This document shows, in pieces, positions 1-6,639 of a stretch of 31,953 nt of DNA. Where the stretch lies: positions 1-31,953 of the forward strand of contig DDGC01000013.1 of assembly GCA_002337455.1 (NCBI GenBank), read 5' to 3'. The notes under the pieces were generated by a model. The model had not been told where the DNA came from and made no database searches. It saw nothing but the letters and a program-made list of their open reading frames with translations. How positions within the stretch are numbered: the first letter of the stretch is position 1; each line of letters opens with the position of its first letter. Made by a program: the position numbers and the translations under genes. The stretch is from Rhizobiales bacterium UBA1912. Its GTDB lineage: Bacteria > Pseudomonadota > Alphaproteobacteria > Rhizobiales > Devosiaceae.

Positions 1-8
1 GTGCCCCT

Positions 9-96
9 CCGGGTTTCCCCGGTACGACGTGGAACGCCTGGCTCCTCGTCCGGCCATCTGTCCGCTTTGGGCCTCCGCTGGGACGACTCCCAACGG
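9..96 (-). other. Cluster of RNA-like hairpins at window edge, identity unknown
   Basis: Read on the minus strand there is a 9-bp stem at 96-75 (CCGTTGGGA, loop GTCG, TCCCAGCGG). It is perfect only on this strand because one pair is a U-G wobble; on the plus strand it becomes a C/A mismatch. A weaker stem follows at 49-25 (GACG-GGA with TCC-CGTC). A 5-bp stem with a GNRA-type loop (CCGGG-GAAA-CCCGG) lies at 22-9. Consecutive stems with a strand-specific wobble and a GAAA tetraloop suggest a structured leader or small RNA transcribed leftward. I could not match it to a known family. Confidence 0.3.
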
Positions 97-123
97 ACCC
101 GAACCGACACTAGCTGGCAGGTC

Positions 124-166
124 GGTTGGCGAACCGGAAAACCGGTTCCCACTTTTCCTGCCAACC
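124..166. repeat. Nested inverted repeat, Rhizobiales-type dispersed palindrome
   Basis: The inner hairpin is GAACCGG-AAAA-CCGGTTC at 131-148. Outside it GGTTGGC (124-130) pairs with GCCAACC (160-166). On the minus strand it contains the string GGAAAAGTGGGAACCGG, which I recall as a very common intergenic palindromic repeat in Rhizobiales genomes. The palindromes are visible in the sequence; the repeat-family assignment is from memory and was not searched. Confidence 0.5.
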
Positions 167-312
167 TCCCGCCAAACGTTCGTTGCGCTTGCGTCCATAA
201 AAGCGGGTTCGTGAGGGCAGTATGGGTGAGGTCGTGGAAGCGGGGATAAGTTTTCTTCGAGAGTGCCTCCGCCTCCATGACGATGGAGGGGGGCATGGCG
301 AACGCACTCAAC

Positions 313-339
313 AAAAAAGGGCCGCACGAGGCGGCCCTT
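313..339 (-). terminator. Rho-independent terminator of the substrate-binding protein gene
   Basis: On the minus strand, AAGGGCCGC, loop CTCGT and GCGGCCCTT form a 9-bp stem that runs into a six-T tract. It begins about 20 bases after the stop codon of the gene ending at 358. Confidence 0.85.
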
Positions 340-357
340 GCAGGGAGCTCGAAACCC

Positions 358-1344
358 CTACTCAGCCCGCGTGGCCGGATCGCCGTCCGCGGCGGCGGCC
401 AGTTGGGCCGGCAGGATATCGAGCAGATAGCCCAGCGACAAAGGCGTCTGCCAGCTCATCGCTGCGTATGCCAGGCCGTTATCGTCATCGAGCCAGACCG
501 AGCGGCCCTCTGCGGCAATATCGAGGCTCTGATAGACCGGCATGGCCTCAATAATGGACTGTTCGGAATTGGCGGGATCGCCGATCGGCCAGACGGCGAC
601 GTCCATCTCCAGAAGGCTCATGTTTTCCGGGCTGATGGTGATGCGATTATCCGCCTCGGCGAGCTCTGCGAGCTGAGGCGGAAAAACCAGACCCAGATCG
701 ACAAGGAACTTGCTCGCCAGATCGTTCGGACCCCACGCCGTAAAGTTCGGTTCTTCGTAATAGATGTTGGTGCCTGTCATGCCTTCGAGTTCCGGATACT
801 CCGCCCGAACTGCGGCATAACGCGCATCGAACCCGGCGATGATCTCATCGGCCTTCGCTGTCGTCCCCGAGGTCGCAAGATCGATGGTCCGCAGCTCTTC
901 CTGCCAGGGCGCACTCCAGGCGTCGAACCCGGCGGGCGACGCGACGACCGGCGCAATCGCAGAAAGGCGCGCGTAGTCCTCTTCTTCCAGCCACCAATAG
1001 GTGGAGATGATGAGATCGGGATCCTGGGCCAGCACCCATTCGTAATTGATGCCGTCACCATCCATGATTGCGGGTTCGGCGCCGAGTGCCTCACGCTCAT
1101 CATCGGCCCATAACCATGTCGCAAACGGCTTGTCACCAAACCATTCCCTGACGCCGACCGGAGAGACGCCCAGCGCATAGAGGAAATCCTGCTCGTGCAG
1201 GCCCACGGAGACGACCCGCTGGGGCTCGGACGGGATGGTTGTGGAGCCGTAATGGTGCTCGACGGCCACGGGGAAGTCTTGGGCAACAGCGGGCCCGGCC
1301 AGCAAGGCCAAGGCGGCAAGGCTGGATAGAATTCGGTTCAGCAT
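358..1344 (-). CDS. Periplasmic iron-siderophore type ABC transporter substrate-binding protein
   Basis: The 328-residue exported protein resembles class III (helical-backbone) solute-binding proteins that deliver ferric siderophores or haem to inner-membrane ABC importers. Residues 1-22 form a signal peptide (MLNRILSS, hydrophobic core, AGPAVAQ). The start of the mature domain, with PQRVVSVGLHEQDFLYALG at about 41-59, is the typical first strand-helix of the FepB/BtuF-like fold. DPDLIIS at about 108-114 is the usual family motif. The start at 1344 is chosen because GGAGG lies about 7 bases upstream; an upstream in-frame ATG at 1377 would spoil the signal peptide. No permease or ATPase gene adjoins it, and terminators flank it, so it is a single-gene unit. 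An IRO-like box in its promoter suggests iron control. The substrate cannot be read from sequence. Confidence 0.85.
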   Translation of the reverse strand: MLNRILSSLAALALLAGPAVAQDFPVAVEHHYGSTTIPSEPQRVVSVGLHEQDFLYALGVSPVGVREWFGDKPFATWLWADDEREALGAEPAIMDGDGINYEWVLAQDPDLIISTYWWLEEEDYARLSAIAPVVASPAGFDAWSAPWQEELRTIDLATSGTTAKADEIIAGFDARYAAVRAEYPELEGMTGTNIYYEEPNFTAWGPNDLASKFLVDLGLVFPPQLAELAEADNRITISPENMSLLEMDVAVWPIGDPANSEQSIIEAMPVYQSLDIAAEGRSVWLDDDNGLAYAAMSWQTPLSLGYLLDILPAQLAAAADGDPATRAE

Positions 1345-1372
1345 CAATACGTCCTCCAAGATCGCTGCCGAC

Positions 1373-1400
1373 TCCATATATTTATGACTAAAATAATCAA
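1373..1400 (-). promoter_or_regulatory. Promoter with overlapping IRO-like (RirA) box
   Basis: On the minus strand TTGATT (1400-1395) and TATGGA (1378-1373) are separated by 16 bases, a plausible sigma-70 promoter. TGA-N9-TCA, the published consensus of the iron regulator RirA of Rhizobiales, occupies 1385-1399 and covers the -35 end and spacer. This is where a repressor would act when iron is plentiful. The surrounding DNA is strikingly AT-rich. The regulatory reading is inference. Confidence 0.5.
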
Positions 1401-1420
1401 GTTAAAAAACACCGGAATGC

Positions 1421-1447
1421 AAAAAGGGCTGCCCGGAGGCAGCCCTT
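1421..1447 (-). terminator. Rho-independent terminator of ftsH
   Basis: On the minus strand GGGCTGCC, loop TCCG and GGCAGCCC form an 8-bp GC-rich stem followed by five Ts. It lies about 25 bases past the ftsH stop codon and closes the long Tol-Pal/ruv block. Confidence 0.85.
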
Positions 1448-1470
1448 GAACTTTTGGAGATCCCTGGAGA

Positions 1471-3405
1471 TCAGGTGCCCGGCTGGGGCTCGAGCCCGGT
1501 ATCGGGTTCGCCTTCCTCGCCGCGCTTCTTGTGCGGCTTGCCGGCCTTGGGCACGCCGGTCGATTTCGGCGTGTTGTCGTTATCGATGTCGCGAACCGGC
1601 TGCTTGCCGTCCATCAGGCCACGCAATTCGTCGCCCGTCAGGGTTTCGAATTCGAGAAGCGCCTGGGCGACGGTTTCGAACTGATCGACGTTCTCGCGGA
1701 TCATCGTGCGGGCCGCCAACTCGCCATCTTCGACAAGCTTGCGCACTTCCTCGTCGATCAGCTTGGCCGTTTCGTCCGACATGCGCTGTGACTGGGTGAC
1801 CGAATGGCCAAGGAACACTTCCTGGTCGTTCGACTTGTACCGGACGCGGCCAAGCCTTTCGCTCATGCCCCATTCCATGACCATCGCACGGGCAAGATTG
1901 GTAGCCATCTGGATATCGCCAGAAGCGCCCGACGTGACCTTTTCCGGACCGAATTTGTAGATTTCGGCCTCGCGGCCACCAAAGGCCATTGCCAACTGCG
2001 CCACAGCCTTTTCGCGGCTGAACGAATAGGTGTCCTTTTCGGGCAGCGACATGACCATGCCCAGCGCGCGGCCGCGCGGAATGATGGTGGCCTTGTGGAT
2101 GGGGTCCAAAATCTTGTTGAACTTGAGGCTGATCAGCGCATGCCCGGCCTCGTGATAGGCAGTGAGCTTTTTTTCCTCATCGGTCATGGCCATGGTGCGG
2201 CGCTCGGCGCCCATCATGATCTTGTCCTTGGCGTCCTCGAACTCGGCATGGGTAACGAACCGCTTGTTGCGGCGCGCCGCCATCAGCGCGGCTTCGTTGA
2301 CCAGGTTCATCAGGTCCGCGCCCGAGAAACCGGGCGTGCCGCGGGCCAGAACCTTGAGATCCACATCGGGCGCCAGAGGCACCTTGCGGACATGGACCTT
2401 GAGGATACGCTCGCGCCCGCCGACATCGGGATTGGGCACCACGACCTGACGGTCGAAACGGCCCGGACGCAGCAGCGCGGGATCGAGAACGTCGGGACGG
2501 TTGGTCGCCGCGATCAGGATGATCCCTTCATTGGCCTCGAACCCGTCCATTTCGACCAGCAACTGGTTGAGCGTCTGTTCGCGCTCGTCATTGCCGCCAC
2601 CGAGTCCGGCACCACGCTGGCGGCCGACGGCGTCGATTTCGTCGATGAAGATGATGCACGGCGCGTTCTTCTTGGCCTGCTCGAACATGTCGCGCACGCG
2701 GGACGCACCGACACCGACGAACATTTCAACGAAGTCCGAACCCGAAATTGTAAAGAACGGCACATTGGCTTCGCCGGCCACCGAACGGGCCAGAAGCGTC
2801 TTACCGGTACCCGGAGGGCCGACGAGCAGCACGCCGCGCGGGATGCGCCCGCCAAGCCGCTGGAACTTGCCCGGATCGCGCAGGAACTCGACGATTTCTT
2901 CAAGATCCTGCTTGGCTTCCTCGACGCCGGCCACGTCCTCGAACGTCACCTTGCCCGAGGATTCGGTGAGCATCTTTGCGCGGCTCTTGCCAAAGCCCAT
3001 GGCGCCGCCACGGCCCCCGCCCTGCATCTGGCGGATAAAGAAGAACCACACGGCAATGAGAACGATGAACGGCAGCCAGCTCGAAAGCAGGATCGACCAG
3101 AAGGGCGAACCTTCCGGCGCACGGGCCGTGATCTCGACGTTCTGGTTTTCGAGCCGCTCGACGATGTCGGCACCGGCGGGGATCGTCACCTCGAATCGGG
3201 TGCCCTCATTGGTGCGCCCCTGAACCGTGTCGTCGATGATCGTGACTTCGGCAATACGGCCATTGTCGATGTCATTTACGAACTGGCTATAGGTCCGCTC
3301 CACCGTGGAGACGGTGCGGGTCGAGGACTGGAAAACCTGAAACAGCCCCAAGAGCATGAAGAGGATAACCAGCCAGATGGCCAAGTTCCGAAAATTTCCG
3401 TTCAT
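1471..3405 (-). CDS. ftsH: ATP-dependent zinc metalloprotease FtsH
   Basis: This is the membrane-anchored AAA+ protease that degrades misassembled membrane proteins and regulatory substrates. The 644 residues match the usual length. Transmembrane segments at about 8-25 and 103-124 flank the periplasmic domain. The AAA module has Walker A GPPGTGKT (196-203), Walker B IIFIDEID (251-258) and the second region of homology with TNRPDVLDPALLRPGRFD (about 301-318). The zinc site HEAGH is at 418-422. The tail is charged and Pro/Gly-rich. The start is the ATG at 3405; an adjacent in-frame TTG at 3408 is less likely. It lies downstream of tilS, as is normal in alphaproteobacteria, and ends at its own terminator. 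In other Rhizobiales glmM often follows; here it does not. Confidence 0.98.
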   Translation of the reverse strand: MNGNFRNLAIWLVILFMLLGLFQVFQSSTRTVSTVERTYSQFVNDIDNGRIAEVTIIDDTVQGRTNEGTRFEVTIPAGADIVERLENQNVEITARAPEGSPFWSILLSSWLPFIVLIAVWFFFIRQMQGGGRGGAMGFGKSRAKMLTESSGKVTFEDVAGVEEAKQDLEEIVEFLRDPGKFQRLGGRIPRGVLLVGPPGTGKTLLARSVAGEANVPFFTISGSDFVEMFVGVGASRVRDMFEQAKKNAPCIIFIDEIDAVGRQRGAGLGGGNDEREQTLNQLLVEMDGFEANEGIILIAATNRPDVLDPALLRPGRFDRQVVVPNPDVGGRERILKVHVRKVPLAPDVDLKVLARGTPGFSGADLMNLVNEAALMAARRNKRFVTHAEFEDAKDKIMMGAERRTMAMTDEEKKLTAYHEAGHALISLKFNKILDPIHKATIIPRGRALGMVMSLPEKDTYSFSREKAVAQLAMAFGGREAEIYKFGPEKVTSGASGDIQMATNLARAMVMEWGMSERLGRVRYKSNDQEVFLGHSVTQSQRMSDETAKLIDEEVRKLVEDGELAARTMIRENVDQFETVAQALLEFETLTGDELRGLMDGKQPVRDIDNDNTPKSTGVPKAGKPHKKRGEEGEPDTGLEPQPGT

Positions 3406-3497
3406 CAATCCTGTCCCAGTCGGGCATGGCCCTTAAGGTTGCAGCAGCCCGGGCACCGGGCCGCGCGGCACACGACGTGCCATAATTGTTGCCGCCG

Positions 3498-3526
3498 AAT
3501 GTAAGGCGGTCATTCGGGCGATACAA
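3498..3526 (-). promoter_or_regulatory. Candidate ftsH promoter
   Basis: On the minus strand TTGTAT (3526-3521) and TACATT (3503-3498) have 17 bases between them, giving a leader of roughly 85 bases before the ftsH start at 3405. The same stretch begins CTTGTA, which is close to the CTTGAA -35 of heat-shock sigma RpoH, and ftsH is often an RpoH target. Which sigma factor is used cannot be decided from the sequence. Confidence 0.4.
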
Positions 3527-3569
3527 GGGCAACAGCCCCGTCCGGTGGCCGATTGCCGCAGTTTCCAGC

Positions 3570-4805
3570 CTACGAGGTTAACGGGATTTGCCCTACGGAA
3601 AACCCCTCGCGAACCTCAAGACAGCCTATGGCGGCAATTTCGCCGTGCGCGTCGCGAACAAGCGGCGCAGCCCGCAGACCGGCGACAGGACCCGTCAGCG
3701 CCTCACCTGTCAGCGCTTTGAACGCCTCCCGGGTCAACCCGGTGGCCGGCGCGACCGTTCCCGCGATTGCAGCCGTGACGGCGAACCGCCCATCCCAGAC
3801 AAGGTTCTGGCCGGGCGCGAGCGGGACCGTAGGCAATCCCTGCCGCCCGGCCTCACGATGGATCACGATTGCGTTCGCATCGGCCAGAACGCGCGCACCG
3901 GCAAGGGTCGCTGTGAAATGCTCGCCCGCGGCAATCCGCCCGGCCAGCGCTTCGATGCGCGAGAGAAAGAATGATCGCGTCCCCGAAGCAGCAGCGAGCG
4001 TCCGCTCGATGACGCGAACCCTGATTTCAGTGTCGGCATTGCCGAGCGCCGCGCGATCGATCCGCACGATCCCCAACGGATCGAGTGACGCATGGGTGGC
4101 GATGAACGCATCGGCCGCGCGGGCGGCGAAGGCATCGATGCGCTGCAGCCGTTCGGCTGCCTTGCCCAGGCGGTCGGAACCAAGGCCCAGATCGGCGAGG
4201 CCCGGCAGCGCGTCGCGCCAGCGTGTGCGCTCATAGGTTGGATCGGCGTTGGACGGATCGAGGGCCGGAGACAACCCGGCCCGTGCCACGAACGTGGCCA
4301 GCGTTTCGGGCGCAACGCCCAGCAGCGGCCGAAAGACCTCGATGCCATGAACCTGGGAAAATGTGCGCATGCCGCCGAGCCCGGAAACACCACTGCCATG
4401 GGCAAGCCGCATCAGCACCGTTTCTGCCTGGTCGCGCTGGTGATGGGCGGTGAGCAGAATTTCGGCCCCGTCGGCGTCCATCGCCTGGCCGATCAGGGCG
4501 TAACGGGCCGCGCGGGCCGCGCTTTGCTTGCCCGTCGAGGGCTTATGGCCCGCCCAGACGATTGAGCGGCATAAAAGGCCAAGCTTTTCGGCTTCGGCAA
4601 CCACCATGCCCGCTTCGGCCTGCGCCTCGGGGCGCAATTGATGATCGACCGTATAGACGATCACATCGGGCTTGTTGCCGCGCCAGGCCGCATAAAGCAG
4701 CATCAGCGCAAGCGAATCGGCCCCGCCCGAGACGGCGAGGCCAATGGTTTTCCGGCCAGCGACCGGGGCAAACAGCGCGGCGGGGTCGAGCCCGCTCAGC
4801 GCCAT
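3570..4805 (-). CDS. tilS: tRNA(Ile)-lysidine synthetase TilS
   Basis: TilS ligates lysine to C34 of the CAU-anticodon isoleucine tRNA, changing it to read AUA. The N-terminal PP-loop ATPase motif SGGADSLALM is near residues 24-33. It is followed by VYTVDHQLRPEA and by LTAHHQRDQAETVLMRL, both diagnostic of TilS. The C-terminal half is weakly conserved, as is usual in the family. About 411 residues is typical. The ATG at 4805 is chosen, 11 bases past the cpoB stop; a GTG at 4823 overlapping cpoB is an alternative. The gene sits between cpoB and ftsH, its normal neighbours in Rhizobiales, and is probably cotranscribed with cpoB. Confidence 0.93.
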   Translation of the reverse strand: MALSGLDPAALFAPVAGRKTIGLAVSGGADSLALMLLYAAWRGNKPDVIVYTVDHQLRPEAQAEAGMVVAEAEKLGLLCRSIVWAGHKPSTGKQSAARAARYALIGQAMDADGAEILLTAHHQRDQAETVLMRLAHGSGVSGLGGMRTFSQVHGIEVFRPLLGVAPETLATFVARAGLSPALDPSNADPTYERTRWRDALPGLADLGLGSDRLGKAAERLQRIDAFAARAADAFIATHASLDPLGIVRIDRAALGNADTEIRVRVIERTLAAASGTRSFFLSRIEALAGRIAAGEHFTATLAGARVLADANAIVIHREAGRQGLPTVPLAPGQNLVWDGRFAVTAAIAGTVAPATGLTREAFKALTGEALTGPVAGLRAAPLVRDAHGEIAAIGCLEVREGFSVGQIPLTS

Positions 4806-4816
4806 GTCAGCCGGTG

Positions 4817-5800
4817 TCAGCACCCCGCCTGCGCCTGTTCGGCCGTCACGCGGTCCTTGAAGGCCTGAGTGGAGTCCGGGTAGCGGCGCAGCACCTCGCC
4901 ATAGGTCCGGCAAGCCGTATCGAATTCTCCCGCCCCGTGCAGCGCAACCCCCAGACTGAAGAGCAGATCGGGTGCCCGGGTCGAGGTCGCATAGCTCTCG
5001 AACCCTTCGAGCAGCACTTCAGCAGCCTCGCCATAGGCGGCGCGCTCGATCAGCGTTTCGCCCAGCCAATAGGTGGCGTCGGGCGCCTGCTGGTGCTCAG
5101 GAAAGCTCTCGATGAACTGGCGGAACTGGTTTTCCGCAAAGGCGTATTCGCCGCGTACAACGGCGTCGTAGCCCGCCTGATACTGGGCGTTGGCGTCACC
5201 ATCCTCAAGCGGGATCGCATTGGGATCGAAACTGAGATCGAGCGGCTCCGACGGCGGCGTGCTGCCAAGCTCGCCGGCCGGTGGGCCCATAACGACACCG
5301 TCCAAACCCTCCTGGCCCGACTCCCGCCCGAACACGTCGCTGGCATAGAGGTTGTCCTCACCGCCCAGTTCGCTGCCATCCATGAGATCGGAATCGCCGA
5401 CGAGCGGGTCGATGACTGTGGGGGTGCTGGCCTGCGGCTCGGTCTGGGGCTGGGTTTCCTGCGGCAACCGCTCGGCAGGCGTCTCGCCGCCGGATGGGGT
5501 TACCGCATCAGTTTCCCCCAGGCCACCGCCCTCCAGCTGCTGGAAGCGGTATTCATTGTCTTCCTGGGTGCGCTCAAGAAGGCTCTGGAGCTGGGTAAGC
5601 TGGAACTGAAGGCCCTCGATCTGGCCCGAATTGAGCCGAACCTGCTCTTCGAGCTGATCGAGGCGCACCTGCATGGTTGCAAGATCGTTCCCCTGCCCCT
5701 GCCCGGCGACCGTCATGGTCAAAGTCAGAAGTCCCGCCGTCACGGCGATTGCGGCACCCTGCCGCCATCGTCCCAAAAGCGTCTTTGTAAGTCTCGACAC
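4817..5800 (-). CDS. cpoB: Cell division coordinator CpoB (Tol-Pal system protein YbgF)
   Basis: This periplasmic TPR protein couples Tol-Pal outer-membrane constriction to septal peptidoglycan synthesis. The 327 residues begin with a signal peptide (about 1-35). A coiled-coil segment follows at about 40-92 (heptad-like LDQLEEQVRLNSGQIEGLQ), the YbgF trimerisation region. Next comes a Pro/Glu/Gly-rich linker, and then TPR repeats from about 205 to the end (YQAGYDAVVRGEYAFAENQF, YWLGETLIERAAYGEAAEVL). The start codon is GTG at 5800, supported by AAGGAG 7 bases upstream and by the absence of another start before the signal peptide. It lies downstream of pal, from which a terminator separates it, so it may have its own promoter. 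Confidence 0.93.
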   Translation of the reverse strand: MSRLTKTLLGRWRQGAAIAVTAGLLTLTMTVAGQGQGNDLATMQVRLDQLEEQVRLNSGQIEGLQFQLTQLQSLLERTQEDNEYRFQQLEGGGLGETDAVTPSGGETPAERLPQETQPQTEPQASTPTVIDPLVGDSDLMDGSELGGEDNLYASDVFGRESGQEGLDGVVMGPPAGELGSTPPSEPLDLSFDPNAIPLEDGDANAQYQAGYDAVVRGEYAFAENQFRQFIESFPEHQQAPDATYWLGETLIERAAYGEAAEVLLEGFESYATSTRAPDLLFSLGVALHGAGEFDTACRTYGEVLRRYPDSTQAFKDRVTAEQAQAGC

Positions 5801-5883
5801 AACAAATCTCCTTCACGCGCGTCAGCCTCTGCACGGTCAACGCAGTTCAATGATTTAAGGATGCCCGATTAAAGCAGATTTTT

Positions 5884-5926
5884 GGCAAAAAAGAAGCGCC
5901 GGGACCAGATACGCGGTCCCGACGCT
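5884..5926 (-). terminator. Rho-independent terminator of pal
   Basis: The 12-bp stem is AGCGTCGGGACC (5926-5915) with GGTCCCGGCGCT (5906-5895), followed by TTCTTTTTTG on the minus strand. One pair is a G-U wobble only when read as minus-strand RNA, which fixes the direction. It lies about 35 bases after the pal stop. Confidence 0.88.
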
Positions 5927-5959
5927 ATGCCTCCAGATTGGCATTCGTGATTTGGATGG

Positions 5960-6460
5960 TCAGTTTGTCAAAACGGTGACCGAGCGGCGGTTCTGGCTCC
6001 AGCACGAAATATCGTTGCAGATCGCGACCGGGCGTTCCTTGCCGTAGGAAACCGTCGAAAGCCGATCCTGCGGAATACCGCGTGAAACCAGGTAGTTGAC
6101 GACCGCAGTGGCGCGGCGGGCACCAAGCGCGATGTTGTATTCGCGCGTGCCGCGCTCATCGGCGTGACCTTCGATCACGATACGATATTGCGAGTATTGC
6201 TGCAGCCACTGGGACTGCTGGTTCAGCGTTGCCTGCGCATCGGCGGTCAGAACCGAAGAATCGGTTTCAAAGAACACGCGGTCGCCGACGGAAACCAGGA
6301 ATTCCTGCTGGCTGCCGGGCGAGCCACCGCCGCCCGCCGCGTCACCGCTGATATTGCCGACGCCGGTGGTCGGGGTGCGGGCACAGGCTGCAAGAGCAAC
6401 GAGCAAGACCGCCATGAGGAGGCCTTTGCCAAAACGAAAAAGGGGCATGGTCGAACCCAT
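5960..6460 (-). CDS. pal: Peptidoglycan-associated lipoprotein Pal
   Basis: Pal is the outer-membrane lipoprotein that ties the outer membrane to peptidoglycan and is the target of the Tol energy machine. The signal peptide ends in a lipobox, LAAC, with the acylated cysteine near residue 26. After a Gly/Ser linker comes the OmpA-like domain, with FFETDSSVL, the peptidoglycan-binding segment IEGHADERGTREYNIALGARRA and the terminal NRRSVTVL. The start at 6460 is preceded by GGAG about 10 bases away. An ATG at 6448 or one at 6499 is possible; 6499 would put an extra 13 residues before the lipoprotein signal. The order tolB, pal, cpoB is canonical. Confidence 0.95.
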   Translation of the reverse strand: MGSTMPLFRFGKGLLMAVLLVALAACARTPTTGVGNISGDAAGGGGSPGSQQEFLVSVGDRVFFETDSSVLTADAQATLNQQSQWLQQYSQYRIVIEGHADERGTREYNIALGARRATAVVNYLVSRGIPQDRLSTVSYGKERPVAICNDISCWSQNRRSVTVLTN

Positions 6461-6584
6461 AGCGAAAAAGCTCCAGAACCGGAAAATTGTGGTTAGCATA
6501 TTTACACCGCGTTATCTTAATCGCGGGTGTGTCGGCATAGTTAATCTTGTGCTAATCGGGCGCAATTGCGGCATGTGCCCGGCG

Positions 6585-6610
6585 AAAAGGCGTCCCGAAA
6601 CAGGACGCCT
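6585..6610 (-). terminator. Rho-independent terminator of tolB
   Basis: On the minus strand AGGCGTCC, a 7-base loop and GGACGCCT form an 8-bp stem followed by TTTT. It lies about 30 bases beyond the tolB stop, separating tolQRAB from pal. Confidence 0.7.
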
Positions 6611-6639
6611 CCCAAGTGTTGCAGTGTTGCAATTGCCTA

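Larger units (their letters stand above)
1..357. other. Gene-free left edge with RNA-like hairpins, inverted repeat and terminator
   Basis: No reading frame here looks like a protein gene; the short frames have no ribosome binding site and no family resemblance. The stretch holds three things. First, there are hairpin-forming sequences at about 9-96 that fold better as minus-strand RNA. Second, a nested inverted repeat lies at 124-166. Third, a small hairpin at 272-289 (CCTCCAT/ATGGAGG, loop GACG) is followed by the terminator of the substrate-binding protein gene at 313-339. A gene running leftward beyond position 1 could use the hairpins as a leader, but that gene is outside the window. Confidence 0.5.

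Noticed and set aside
9..96. L10 (rplJ) leader or RNase P RNA as the identity of the left-edge hairpins
   Set aside because: An rplJ leader should follow rplA, but the gene upstream on the minus strand is a binding protein; no conserved RNase P core strings are present.
1804..3504. 566-residue open frame on the plus strand opposite ftsH
   Set aside because: It is antisense to a gene with every FtsH motif; its own translation shows no family motif and is rich in His, Asp and Arg, as shadow frames of GC-rich genes are.
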